NCBI RefSeq assembly: GCF_000003815.2
Contig: NC_049992.1
Span: 20,535,955 to 20,575,332, forward strand
Direction of reading: 5' to 3'
DNA: 39,378 bases
Origin: Branchiostoma floridae
Taxonomy: Eukaryota; Chordata; Leptocardii; Amphioxiformes; Branchiostomatidae
In this document: piece by piece, positions 1 through 11,527 of the stretch
Position numbering within the stretch: the first letter of the stretch is position 1
How the letters are laid out: every line of letters starts with the position of its first letter
Position numbers and translations under genes: made by a program
Notes under the pieces: generated by a model
What the model was told of the DNA's origin: nothing
Seen by the model: only the letters and a program-made list of their open reading frames with translations
The model's database searches: none

Positions 1-240
<240 letters not shown>

Positions 241-356
241 TACATATATTTACGTATAAAAGTATCACAAATCTAGTCTAACACAGAAGTTATGATAGTT
301 TGGCAGGTAAAGCCAGATTGGCTGAGGCCCTGACAGATGATGTCACTCAGATGGCA

Positions 357-384
357 CCAAGGAGGTTTTTTTTAACCTCCTTGG
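357..384. repeat. Short hairpin
   Basis: Perfect inverted repeat CCAAGGAGGTT / AACCTCCTTGG with a six-T loop. It resembles the CCTCC hairpin ends of repeat R1. Confidence 0.7.
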
Positions 385-720
385 CTCACTCATTGCTTTC
401 GTACACTGTGTAAGGTGGTTTCTGTCACCCAAATCAGGCAATTTCAAACCTAAAATCGCTATATAATGAGAACAAGCCAGAAACTCCATTGGAGGTATGC
501 TTATTGTCTAACTCAGTTGTGATATTCATGTCAGTTCCCCATGCCCACACCCTTGAAACTCCTTTCTTCCCCTATACAACAAATGTATCAGTTATTCTTG
601 CTACATGTGTATGTACCAGATAGAATTTTTTGCCGTACCTCGTAATTTTTACCGTACGCCCTGGAAATACTGACTGTATTCAATAATTCTTAACGTTCCC
701 GCTAGAAATTCTTGCTGTAC

Positions 721-879
721 CTGTTCTCCATCCACAGTTGTAGCACAGTGGTATCTGTTATGGTATGATTTATCAGGCATGACAAGACATACTAGGAATG
801 TGTGCGGGTGCTCGGCAGTGAAATCAGTACCATCTTTGTTTTGAAAGCCTCTCCATGTCATGTTCTCTGCATAAGATAC
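721..879 (-). CDS. Candidate internal exon, possibly Ig-like; unproven
   Basis: An acceptor AGGTGTCAG|GTATCT (weak pyrimidine tract) and donor GAACAG|GTACAG bound 53 open codons in phase 0. They include MTWRGFQNKDGTDFTAEHPH, TFLVCLVMPDK and NRYHCATTVDGEQ. The pattern of W, then TFLVCLV, then RYHC loosely recalls the end of an immunoglobulin C1-type domain, but I cannot assign it. No partner exons were found; the gene would extend to both sides. Confidence 0.28.
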
Positions 880-899
880 CTGACACCTTTAGTTTATTC

Positions 900-2577
900 T
901 GTTTTGATATTCAATTGTCTCTGTTATGCTGTTCAGGTCTGGACTTGTACCTAAACCTCTGTAACTGATTACTGTACCAGTACCTGATGGTACATCTACA
1001 TGTAGTTACACATCCCTAGCTAGTTTATTCAAATACCCTTGGCCTTGTGATAAATGACTCCCCCACTACCAACTGACTGGTCACTAATTTCCATAGTCAG
1101 AATGCAGGGACATTAACTTTTGACACTGTTTCACAGCTGAAACTCAACTTTGCAGAAAAACGTGGAAAGCCAGAGTTAGGGTCAATATGATTATTATGAT
1201 GAATCATAAGATAATCCCTGGGCTCGAAATACTGGGTATGTATACATGCACTCAGGCTACATGTCTGTTGATTTGATTATATGGATGACATCCGAATTCG
1301 CTGCATCAACTTTCAGCTGTCCAAAGTAGCTGAGAAATTAGCAAACTGTTGTAAATTGCAAAATATTATAAAACAGATACTTTAAATAATGTCGTACAAT
1401 AACAAAGTCAGTTCCATTAACTGATTAAGTCAAAGAAGGTGTTTAGGAACAAATATGAATAATATGTTGTATGACATGAATATATTGTTGAATGTTGTTG
1501 AATGAAATGAATATGTTGTTCAATATACCATACTTTGGTTTCAGAATTATACCATACTTAAGTTTAGTCTGGTATCCTTTCTGCAGTCCCAAGGGTTTTC
1601 ATATGTTCATGTTCATCCTTAATCATGGTTTAATAATAACTAGTCAGCACCACCTTATGATGAGAAGTAAACCAGTCATAATTGTCCCAGGAAAGTAGTA
1701 ATAGGATGTACATCTATAGGCAGGTTACAAAAGCTTTGGTTGTGGTCAATGAAAGCAGAATATCATCCTATACCAGATGCTATGATTAGGAATTGCATTT
1801 TCCATGAGAAATATCATATTACTTTATTGGATAATTCATATCTATATGCATAGTTTCTTTTTAAAATATCAAAAGTAAGCAATATAGTCAAAATGCTGTA
1901 AACTTTTAGCTAAACATAATCCATTTTGTTAGTAACCCATGATACACTTGACATTGAACACACCACTTATTCATTCATGACCAGATCACATCACTTCTTA
2001 CATTGTGTGTACTCTATATTATTTTTGCACCTGTCATGAAGCACTACTGATAATTAGCCGAGCTGATATTTCATATCATTCAACTTTGAATCAATTACTG
2101 TGCAATAGGTGACACCCAAGCACAGGATGGTCCTGTCCTGTTCACGAATACTGGTATCAGTGTTAACTGTCTGAATCAGGCTCCAAGGGGGTGTTTGTAC
2201 TCAATCTACTGAATTCACCAGAAGACCATTAGGGCCAATCCAGATTCTGACAGTTCATACCAAGATTGGCAACTTGTGATCAATCATTGGGCCTGTGCCT
2301 GACCTCTAGGGTAAATCCAGTGGTATGAAAGAGTCTCTGATTAAATTGTCACAACTTGATTATACATTAAATGTTCTATATAATAGACCTGAATTGAAGA
2401 TCCTAGCAAAGTTGCTTTATGTTGGCTCTAGCACATGTGCCTGTGAGTGATAGAGTATTGCCATTAGGTGTGGTGCAATATTCTATTACAAGCATGCAGA
2501 GCTCTGCAGCTTGTTGTACCATTATATATAAGGCATGATAACATGAGAACTCTAGCTATAGAAACACTAACAGACTA
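900..2577. other. AT-rich stretch, nothing identified
   Basis: Only short chance frames occur here. A reading LKLNFAEKRGKPELGSI follows TGTTTCACAG at about 1136 and then stops; it is too short to support. Confidence 0.5.
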
Positions 2578-3085
2578 NNNNNNNNNNNNNNNNNNNNNNN
2601 NNNNNNNNNNNNNNNNNNNNNNNNNNNNNNNNNNNNNNNNNNNNNNNNNNNNNNNNNNNNNNNNNNNNNNNNNNNNNNNNNNNNNNNNNNNNNNNNNNNN
2701 NNNNNNNNNNNNNNNNNNNNNNNNNNNNNNNNNNNNNNNNNNNNNNNNNNNNNNNNNNNNNNNNNNNNNNNNNNNNNNNNNNNNNNNNNNNNNNNNNNNN
2801 NNNNNNNNNNNNNNNNNNNNNNNNNNNNNNNNNNNNNNNNNNNNNNNNNNNNNNNNNNNNNNNNNNNNNNNNNNNNNNNNNNNNNNNNNNNNNNNNNNNN
2901 NNNNNNNNNNNNNNNNNNNNNNNNNNNNNNNNNNNNNNNNNNNNNNNNNNNNNNNNNNNNNNNNNNNNNNNNNNNNNNNNNNNNNNNNNNNNNNNNNNNN
3001 NNNNNNNNNNNNNNNNNNNNNNNNNNNNNNNNNNNNNNNNNNNNNNNNNNNNNNNNNNNNNNNNNNNNNNNNNNNNNNNNNNNNN
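2578..3085. other. Assembly gap (508 N)
   Basis: Run of undetermined bases bordered on the right by a TG microsatellite, which probably caused the gap. Confidence 1.
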
Positions 3086-3283
3086 TGTGTATGTGTGTGT
3101 GCTCGCTCGGGCATTTGTGTGTGAGTGTGTGTAAGAGTGTGTGTGTGTGAGTGTCTGTGTGGCACTGTGTGTGTGAGTGTCTGTGTGTGTTTGTGTGTGT
3201 GTGTGTCTACATGTGTCTGTGTGTGGCACTGTGTGTGTTTGGGGGGGGGGGGGCATGTGTTTGTGTGTGTGTTTACAAATTTA
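3086..3283. repeat. Interrupted TG microsatellite with 13-G run
   Basis: (TG)n with GTGAGTGTGT variants, ending in thirteen G residues at 3241-3253. Cysteine/valine-rich frames here are artefacts. Confidence 0.97.
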
Positions 3284-3533
3284 GCTTTTCTACAGTTTCT
3301 GATGGGTGATGAGCCACAGAGACATGTGTCAAAAGTTATATCTACATGAGAAAGTTGATACATCTCAGTAGTGTCTTTATTGTTGCCATAGATCACAAGA
3401 TACTAGTCAGATACCCTTTTATGCCTACCATAAGCACCAAGAACAATGCAATACAGTGTCTCTGTTAACGTATCCTTCACCAGAATTATGTCCATCACAA
3501 CTGATGTATATTTTTGTGTTGCTGTTGCTATAG

Positions 3534-3629
3534 GTGCTGATGATACTCAACCCAGTCAGGCCACCAGTGTGTTATCTGTACACATGGGATGGCAGCAGAC
3601 GAGAAGCTGATTATGCAGAAATGGATTAA
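3534..3629 (+). CDS. Candidate terminal exon, plus strand; unproven
   Basis: A pyrimidine-containing tract TTTTTGTGTTGCTGTTGCTA precedes TAG|GTGCTG. One frame reads VLMILNPVRPPVCYLYTWDG, then SRREADYAEMD and stop; another reads GADDTQPSQATSVLSVHMGW and stops slightly earlier. An AATAAA occurs near 4641. Neither product is recognised and the upstream exon would have to lie beyond the gap. Confidence 0.18.
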   Translation: MLMILNPVRPPVCYLYTWDGSRREADYAEMD

Positions 3630-3689
3630 CCTGTTTCTGCATGGAGGAGTCATCCATGAGCACCAACTAAGTCCCGGTAGTAATTAAGA

Positions 3690-4940
3690 AAAATGCAGTG
3701 AGGTACAGTCTGTACTGTGGAAAAGTTAAGCAACTGGTAGAAGTGTATATAGCTTAAAAATATGCAGTGTGCTGTGTTTGTAATTGTTACATTGCCATTG
3801 ATACATCTGATTCAGATGCGTTTGGAATCTTTGGATTGAAGATGTAATAGAAAATGTTGCAGCTAATACCTAATGTGTCACCATTAATTCAATGTTGTGA
3901 GAAACCATTTTGCATGTCAATTACAGTAACTTGCATGATATATTCCATAACTATATATGCTTAACTTGCATTATATATTCCATAACTATATATGCTTTCA
4001 GTAACTGTTTTTGTAAGCATGACTGATTGAAAAGGAGCAGTGACTTTCTGATGTTCTGTGCTTTACCATATATTCCATATATTGAACAGCCTTAGAATGT
4101 ATTAAAGGTAACTATAGGGAAGGATAGAATCATTATACTATTTATGGATGTGTGTTTCAGATGTTCTGTCAAAAATTGGTATATGAGCAGTTCCTGGTGA
4201 ATAGATTTTAAATCACAGAATTTCATGTTTATAGTGCAGTGCTTTTCACCATAACCTGTACACACATGTATGAGGTCACTCTCAATGTAAGACATTGTAT
4301 GTGTTGAGACCTAGTGTGAGTCTTGCTAAGCAATACTGCCACTCAAGCACATGATGATAGGGGTAACAAGAACAGGGAATTGATGGTTAAGAAGCTTTTA
4401 TTTTTCTTTTGTTTTGTGTGAATATAATCTGAATAATTAAGATTTATCTATTTTTCCATATCAGTTTATTATGTAACTGTATGAATTTTCCTTCGTGGCG
4501 AATTATATATACAAAACATACAGTAAGTGCAAAGACATGCAAGGATTTTATCCAAATGTATGAAAAGTGTTGGCCTTTCTTTTCCAAGTATTGGATCCCC
4601 TAAATTTGTCAAGCTTTACTTTGCAGTCAAGTCATCATGAAATAAACAGTGGTCTTGATAAACACAGTGAGTCATTAGCTTTATGAGTCAATGGTTTAAG
4701 GGCAGGTAAGCAGTCATCCCCAATATTCCTTATTTAAGGATGAATAAGATTGTTTTAACTTACCATGGTGATGTAAGGACTCGAAAACAAATCCACCATA
4801 TGCACAGTTTTGAAGTTGTCATGTTGTCAAGTGACACCAAATCTAATGACATTGCAAATTTCTTTAAAGTTTTGTTTTTGATATGATACATGTATCTCTT
4901 CTATTAAACAAAATGTTTGGCTAGCACATCTGTGTATATT
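3690..4940. other. AT-rich stretch, nothing identified
   Basis: A 35-base direct duplication including TATATTCCATAACTATATAT occurs at about 3936-3996. No gene was seen. Confidence 0.5.
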
Positions 4941-4948
4941 ATTATTAT

Positions 4949-5200
4949 TATAACCTCCATAATATATTCATGGAGGTTATATTTTCAATTAGTCTAGCGT
5001 TTATGTGTGTGTGCGTCTGTCTGTAAATAATTCAAGAATGGCTGAATGGATTGGTTTGATACTAAGTGTGTTGGAATGGCTGAATGGATTGGTTTGTTAC
5101 TAAGTGTGTTGGTGGGATGTGAACGATTTTTGGGCCCCTAGCGACATCTTCCTTTGATACTGCCGTTGAAATTCAATTTTTTCCATATATCTTGTGTTGT
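4949..5200. repeat. Dispersed repeat R1, copy a (reverse orientation)
   Basis: It begins with a perfect hairpin TATAACCTCCAT / ATGGAGGTTATA (4949-4960, 4970-4981). It then has a tandem pair of GGCTGAATGGATTGGTTTG units and TTTTTGGGCCCCTAGCGAC, the reverse complement of the core seen in copies b-e. Related sequence with TTATGCAAAT-like motifs may continue to about 5660. Confidence 0.65.
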
Positions 5201-6105
5201 GAACAAGGTATGGACTCGATGTGTTAATTAGATACCTCTGGAAGAAGTTGTGTAAGTTTGGACATTTTGTGTATTAGATAAAATCCACAAAGGATAACTC
5301 AAGATAGGTGTAAGTTGCAAATAACGGATTTTCATGATTGTATGTAGGTGGCTTAGGCCAAAATATACAAAATGAAATATTAATTATGCAAAATGGGGGT
5401 CATTTGCATGATGAATGAGAACATTCCATTATAGTAGTTTTTCAATGCATCTCTTATCACGACATTTGGGTGGCAGGACAAGGTAGGGTAGGTTTTGAAT
5501 TTCCTTATGTGTTTTTGGAAATGCAGGAGTGTTTTTGTCAAGACATTCCAAAGAGTATAACTGAAGGAAGAAACAACGGATTTCCGTCATTTTAGGCATG
5601 CAGGTCGTTCAGGCAAAGATTTTTATAGTAATACACATATTATGCAAATGAGGACTTGATTTGAAAATCAGGAAACTCTATTGTTTCCGATAACTAGACT
5701 TCAATAAATGGAAGGCTTTTCAGTTGTTCAAATTACATGATGTGTGCACAGAAAAGACTTGAACAAATGAATAAAATTGTTACTCATTTTACTGATCATC
5801 ATTATAGAGTAGGTGTCAAAACTCGCCAAAATACGTCAATAATACACCACGCTAGGGCAAATTTTGCAGTACAGCTAAATATCGCTAGTCACAATTGACT
5901 GTCGCTATTGTATATACTTCTTTTTGTTGTTTATGAATATATTCATCAAAACGCATTCTGAAGGTAATTTCACAATTGGAATATCAACATACCTTTGCTT
6001 GCTAATTGTGTAAATCATCCTTGATGAATAGAAGAATCTTAAACTCGAAAAAGACACAAATAAGCGCCACCTGCTGCACAGATATCGTTTGGGCAAAGAT
6101 GAATT
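5201..6105. other. AT-rich stretch, possible extension of repeat R1
   Basis: It contains AATTATGCAAAATGGG, CATTTGCATGATGAATGAG and TTATGCAAATGAGG, like the left part of the R1 copy at 11528. No gene is supported. Confidence 0.4.
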
Positions 6106-6439
6106 NNNNNNNNNNNNNNNNNNNNNNNNNNNNNNNNNNNNNNNNNNNNNNNNNNNNNNNNNNNNNNNNNNNNNNNNNNNNNNNNNNNNNNNNNNNNNNN
6201 NNNNNNNNNNNNNNNNNNNNNNNNNNNNNNNNNNNNNNNNNNNNNNNNNNNNNNNNNNNNNNNNNNNNNNNNNNNNNNNNNNNNNNNNNNNNNNNNNNNN
6301 NNNNNNNNNNNNNNNNNNNNNNNNNNNNNNNNNNNNNNNNNNNNNNNNNNNNNNNNNNNNNNNNNNNNNNNNNNNNNNNNNNNNNNNNNNNNNNNNNNNN
6401 NNNNNNNNNNNNNNNNNNNNNNNNNNNNNNNNNNNNNNN
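6106..6439. other. Assembly gap (334 N)
   Basis: Undetermined bases directly before the telomere-motif array, so the true array may be longer. Confidence 1.
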
Positions 6440-7455
6440 TAAGCTCTAACTCTAACCTAATTGATAGGGATAGGGCTAGGGTTAGAACTATAGTGTATTC
6501 AAGGCGGTTATAGCTAGGGTTAGGGTATATAGTGCATTCAAGGTGGTCAAAGTTGGTATGATTAGAAAGGTCTTCTGATGGGTACTTGTAATATGAAATC
6601 CGTTTTGAAATTGCGTGCTTCGTTGTGGAGATATGAGTGTTGAAGCGCTAACCCTAACCCTAATTTCTAGCCTAGGGTTAGGGTTAGGGTTAGGGTAAGG
6701 GTTAGGGTTAGGGTTTGAGCTAGGGTTAGGGTATATAGTGCATTCAAGGCGGTCAAACTTGGTATGATTAGAAAGGTCTTTTGATAGGTACCTGTAATCT
6801 GAAATCCGTTTTGAAATTGCGTGCTTCGTTGTGGAGATATGAGTGTTTAAGCTCTAACCCTAATTGATAGGGATAGGGCTAGGGTTAGAACTATAGTGTA
6901 TTCAAGGCGGTTATAGCTAGGGTTAGGGTATATAGTGCATTCAAGGTGGTCAAAGTTGGTATGATTAGAAAGGTCTTTTGATGGGTACTTGTAATCTGAA
7001 ATCCGTTTTGAAATTGCGTGCTTCGTTGTGGAGATATGAGTGTTTAAGCTCTAACTCTAACCCTAATTTCAAGGGTTAGGGTTAGGGTTATGGTTAGGGT
7101 TAGAGCTAGGGTTAGGGTATATAGTGCATTCAAGGCGGTCAAACTTGGTATGATTAGAAAGGTCTTTTGATGGGTACTTGTAATCTGAAATCCGTTTTGA
7201 AATTGCTTGCTTCGTTGTGGAGATATGAGTGTTGAAGCGCTAACCCTAACCCTAATTTCTAGGGTTAGGGTTAGGGTTAGAGCTAGGGTAAGGGTGTATG
7301 GTGCATTCAAGGCGGTCAAAGTTGGTATGATTAGAAAGGTCTTTTAATGGGTACTTGCACTCTAAAATCCGTTTTGAAATTGCGTGCTTTGTTGTGGAGA
7401 TATGAGTGTTTAAGTGCTAACTTTAACCTTAACCCTAATTTCTAGGGTTAGTAGA
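6440..7455. repeat. Tandem array of ~200 bp units carrying inverted telomeric motifs
   Basis: Five units share a unique core (ATTCAAGGCGGTCAAACTTG through GAAATTGCGTGCTTCGTTGT). The word CGTTTTGAAATTG starts at 6601, 6807, 7004, 7193 and 7370, spacing 206, 197, 189 and 177. Between cores sit CTAACCCTAACCCTAATTTC and then (TTAGGG)n, so CCCTAA and TTAGGG tracts face each other as a hairpin. Length differences come mainly from the number of TTAGGG repeats. Local frames are artefacts of the repeat. Confidence 0.93.
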
Positions 7456-8401
7456 CGTAGACTGATTTAGTTGAATTGAGACAATCAGATTTGCTTACAA
7501 AATTGTTAAACCCTCTTTTGTCAAATTACCTACTAGATTTCTGAGTAGATATGTCTAGTGGGTGTATTTGTACATTGTTCAGTTTTTTTTCGATTCAGGT
7601 TCTTGACCTTGGGTATTTTGTACTCAGATTTTTGGATATTACACAGGTCCAAATTAGGGCCGGTGATCTGGTAGCCACCCACTCCACTCCACACACATGA
7701 ATACACATAAACAAAACTAACAAACATTATTCAGGTGCACTCAATAATGACAATTGGCCAATCTGCTGTCTTGAAAATAAAAGATATGGTCTCCAATTAT
7801 CATGCACCATCTATATTATCAAAATGCTAATATCTGTGAATGAAGAGACTCTTTTTTTTACAACCCTTAAAGTTTCTTTATTCCACTCCAACGTTTTGGT
7901 GGGCAATTTTGACTGGTTCACATTGTACTGCAGCAATAGGCATCACAAACGGTAAGTATTTACATATATATATATATATATATACAATACTTGCAAGTGT
8001 ACGTATTCACATATTTACATTTCAGGATCAGGCATCGAAAAATGAACCTATGCATATGACCTGTATGTACTGCACACAAAAAAAAAAACATTTGAAACAA
8101 TAGACTAGGGTTGGCAGGTCAAATTATCATGAATGTATTATATACAGCACTCCTATTGGAGAAGCATATTACTTACAGTAAACTTAGTACCAGCAGAATA
8201 CAAAATATTGTGCTAAATACAAAATAGAATCGAATCATTACCACCGTGTATGCTTTATACAATTTTAGGACTTAAATGAATTAAGAGCAAACGAAGTCTT
8301 ATTCTACAATTCATCAGGACAGTTCTAACCAATCTACCTGACAATTTCATATTTGTCTACAAGTATGTAACATGTAGTCTTCAGTCGGACCAACAAAGTT
8401 G
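7456..8401. other. Stretch without a supported gene
   Basis: It contains a short TA microsatellite (7963-7983). A minus-strand AATAAAG near 7875 could be a polyadenylation signal for the candidate exon at 8518-8402. Otherwise nothing is recognised. Confidence 0.45.
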
Positions 8402-8518
8402 TTAACAAGTAACAGGTGCTTTGACCACTGTATACACAGATAACATTGATGTATGAAGATCTCTGACTCCTGCTATGTAATCTGAGCTTCTCTCCTTCTG
8501 CCATTTTACATCAATGCC
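8402..8518 (-). CDS. Candidate terminal exon, minus strand; unproven
   Basis: The minus strand has a strong acceptor, CTTTTCTCTTTCTTTTCAG|GGC. One frame stays open for 38 codons, GIDVKWQKERSSDYIAGVRD, then LHTSMLSVYTVVKAPVTC and stop; the other two frames stop at once. The product is not recognised. It does not resemble the SKL-ended C-terminus expected of EHHADH. Thirty-eight open codons can occur by chance. Confidence 0.3.
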   Translation of the reverse strand, partial: GIDVKWQKERSSDYIAGVRDLHTSMLSVYTVVKAPVTC

Positions 8519-8744
8519 CTGAAAAGAAAGAGAAAAGTTTTCAGTGACGTACTTCTGATCAAACACATGGTGTCCAGTCACCTATAGAGATAAGCATTTA
8601 TCTTGTTCTCAGATTTGAAAATTGTATGATAAACCTGTAAAATGCTTTACCATTCTCTAGACCAAATATCTTACAAATATTACTAGTACCTGTTCAGTAT
8701 ATTACCTGGTGTCCAGCTAGATCAAAGAACTATGTAAATTTTAC

Positions 8745-9560
8745 CTGTATGGTACCTTACCGGCTATATACAGACCAACAATCCATGCATATGTTACCTC
8801 TATGGTACTTACCAGGTATACAGACCAACAAGCCATGCATATGTTACCTGCACAGTACTTACCAGGTATACAGACCTACAAGCCATGCATATGTTACCTG
8901 AAGATAAAGGGTACTAAAGGTGCCCTCTCACTGTACTTGTGTCACTGCGGGGTTTGTTCACTGCGTCACTGTTTTGTTATTTTCTCCTATTTTTTATGAT
9001 TTAGATATTGCGTAATACGTAAAAGTATGACTGAAGACAAAATACACAAAACGTAAGAAAATTCATTCTTTATCTCTGAAATTCGTTGAGTATCTTTTGA
9101 ATCCCGCAGTGACGCAAGCTTGATGCAAGTGCATTGAGAGGACACCTTTACCAACAATCCATAATATGTTACCTGTATGGTACATACCTGTTATACAGAC
9201 CAAAAAGCCATGCATATGGCACTATTGTTACCTATACAGTACTAACCTGGTGCCCAGACCTACAATCCAAAATATCTTACCTGTACGGTACCTGGTATAC
9301 AGACCGACAAGTCATATATGTCTTAAGTTGTTCAGCACCTGACCTGGTCTCCAGACCAAAGAACCATGCAAAAAATTACCAGTATGATACTTTAAATGGT
9401 ATATCACAGAAACATGAAAATATTACCTGTACAATAAGTTACCATGTATCCAGTCCAACAAGCCATACAACTGTTGTTTCGTGGTACTGTACGTAGTCTC
9501 CAAACCCACATGCCATGTGCAAATATTACTTGCAGTGTCAAGTCTCACCTTGGAGTACCG
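8745..9560. repeat. 50 bp minisatellite with splice-donor-like sequence in each unit
   Basis: Units such as ACCAGGTATACAGACCAACA followed by AGCCATGCATATGTTACCTG recur with an exact 50 bp step at 8811 and 8861. Degenerate copies continue to about 9560 after the MITE at 8915-9150. On the minus strand the better-kept units contain ACCTGGTAAGTACTG and CAGGTAACATATG, both good 5' splice site matches. Confidence 0.75.
8915..9150. mobile_element. MITE family A, copy inserted in a 50 bp minisatellite
   Basis: 236 bp with terminal inverted repeats TAAAGGTGCCCTCTCACTG and CATTGAGAGGACACCTTTA. TA at each edge may be the target duplication. It splits the 50 bp repeats at 8760-9560. Interior TATGACTGAAGACAAAATAC and TTCGTTGAG match the other copies. 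Confidence 0.8.
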
Positions 9561-9598
9561 CAGTCCAACGATCTGCTATGGTACATTCATAACAATTA

Positions 9599-10058
9599 CA
9601 GTCAAACCTGTCTATAGCGGCCAATCAAGGGACTGGAGAAATACGGCCACTGTAGACAGGTGGCCACTAAAGAGAAAATGTTGACCACGAGCAAGTTACA
9701 CATGATTTCAGTTCCCACTAACCTTTCTCACCAAGTAACATTGTCTCGATCGGTAAATTCACCGACAAAGACTTGCATTTCAATGCTCAAGGCATGCATA
9801 CCTTCTACTGTCGCCAAAATGACCCTGTTGGGAATTCCAAATCCTTGCAAACTACGATTTCAAACTCGGCGCAGGGTGACATGTGGCCGCTGTATGGTTG
9901 CAATAGGCAGTGTTTCTGTATCGACGGGACCGGCCCTGTGGCCGTGGCCGCGTTGGACAAGTGGCCGCTAAGCATATTTCTTAATCATTACGAATCCAAA
10001 GGACCGACAAAAAGTGGCCACTATGGCCATGTGGTGGCCGCTAATACAGGTTTAACTG
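9599..10058. mobile_element. pogo/Tigger-like MITE
   Basis: 460 bp bounded by TA dinucleotides (9597-9598, 10059-10060). Terminal inverted repeats are CAGTCAAACCTGTCTATAGC and the inverse of CTAATACAGGTTTAACTG; GTGGCCACTA-type motifs repeat internally. CAGT-start ends with TA duplication fit the pogo branch of Tc1/mariner. Open frames inside are short and without transposase motifs. Confidence 0.8.
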
Positions 10059-10064
10059 TACATT

Positions 10065-11310
10065 AATGTTCTTGCTAGTTGTGTTCTGGAAGCCATCATA
10101 GACAATTTCAGCCATTGAGACAATACTAAATCAGACTCTGTACCTTATAAGGTGCTGGTACATCTGCATTTGACATATGTATCGCTTTCTTCAGTCAATA
10201 TTGATCAATGGTACACTACAGGGTCACTGCTTTGGATCACAATCCCTCACAGATTTTGGATATTCCCATTAGAGGGACACAGGTGGTGGCCATGCAGTAC
10301 AGCTGGCAGCTGAGAGTGACTGTCAATACCTACTGGTGTACTAATAGTAGAGCTTACAAATTCAAGTTAGGCTTATTCAAAAGTGACTTTCAGATTCCAC
10401 CTGATTGCAAGAGACAACCATAGTATTACTGCAGGCGGATTTGAGCTTTTCATGAATAAATAAATTTAAAGGTTCAAACAAAAAGCAAACAATATCAATA
10501 TTCAACTTCAAGTACACCAGGTTACGAAGCCCGACTAACACTGTCAGGGTACCACATGTGTATCATTAGAAAGGAATGCCAAGCCAGGCTCAGTGGATGA
10601 AACTCCTACAGATGACATTCAAAAAACTGAGAAAGGGATTCTTGTAATAGGGTGTCTGGAAATGGTGGGCAGGCTATAGCAGGGTGGCTACCTCAGCAGG
10701 CTACCTCCCTCTTTAGTTTTAAGGACCCACAGATCTGTTGTGCTGTAAGTGTTACTTTTATCTAGGGGCATTATAGTAACAATGTAGATGTCTTACTAGC
10801 ACTGGGACTATCAACTTCAGTATATCATGGTATTATACACATCCACAGTAAGAAAGAATGCAACTGCCAAGTAAGCACGTGCAGTAAAATGTTATACCTC
10901 TTGTGTGGAAAGTGTACAATAATACCCCCTTTTAGCAAAAGCGTCTATCCTTTGACTAAATGTGGAACTCTTTTTCTGGGGAGTGCTTCCCACACAAATA
11001 CAACCCACATTAGATTTCCACACCAAGTACATAGCTATCGCCTTACATCTTCAATTAGTTCAGTCCTTAGTTTAAATGTGGCCAGCACTGGCCTTGTATT
11101 GAGCAACACCATTTACAAACCAAAAGAAAGATGGATGCAGTTATTGCGTAGCACATGTGAGTTGCACTTCAGAAAACAAACTGACAAATGCAAAGACATA
11201 GAGATGAATGTCTGGCAGAATAACCTACAGTCAGATACATTGCCTTTAACTTGAACCTTCCGTTGCTGATGACACTGATTGATCTTTAACCACAAGCATT
11301 TCACAACTAA
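10065..11310. other. Stretch with one unrecognised 121-codon frame
   Basis: The plus-strand frame 10889-11254 starts MLYLLCGKCTIIPPFSKSVY. No splice, domain or codon signal supports it. Nothing else is identified. Confidence 0.3.
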
Positions 11311-11311
11311 A

Positions 11312-11427
11312 TAGCCTGGTATCCAGCCCTTTTATAGCTCCAAGTCTCCTTTGTCCTCTCTGCAAATCCTTGCAGATACAAAAGAAAAGACTAGGGAGCT
11401 ATATAACATGGTTAGATACCAGGCTAT
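11312..11427. mobile_element. Small palindromic MITE
   Basis: TAGCCTGGTATCCAGCCC...TATAGCTCC is mirrored by GGAGCTATATAAC...GATACCAGGCTA, with arms near 38 bp in 116 bp. An element with similar GCCTGG ends lies at 35372. Confidence 0.7.
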
Positions 11428-11527
11428 GACTTGTACACACTGCACAGAATTGCTTGCAAGTTTTAAGGACAGATAATTGTAAAAGTGAAAGCTGGAAACT
11501 GTTTTTCTTTGGCCCTCTGACCTCATA

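Noticed and set aside
2567-3396. Long open frames across 2567-3396
   Set aside because: They consist of undetermined bases and TG/CA microsatellite.
6440-7455. A chromosome end (true telomere)
   Set aside because: Telomeric motifs face both ways, are short, and unique DNA continues on both sides.
8402-8518. The missing EHHADH C-terminal exon
   Set aside because: It ends KAPVTC, has no SKL peroxisomal signal and no similarity to the known C-terminus.
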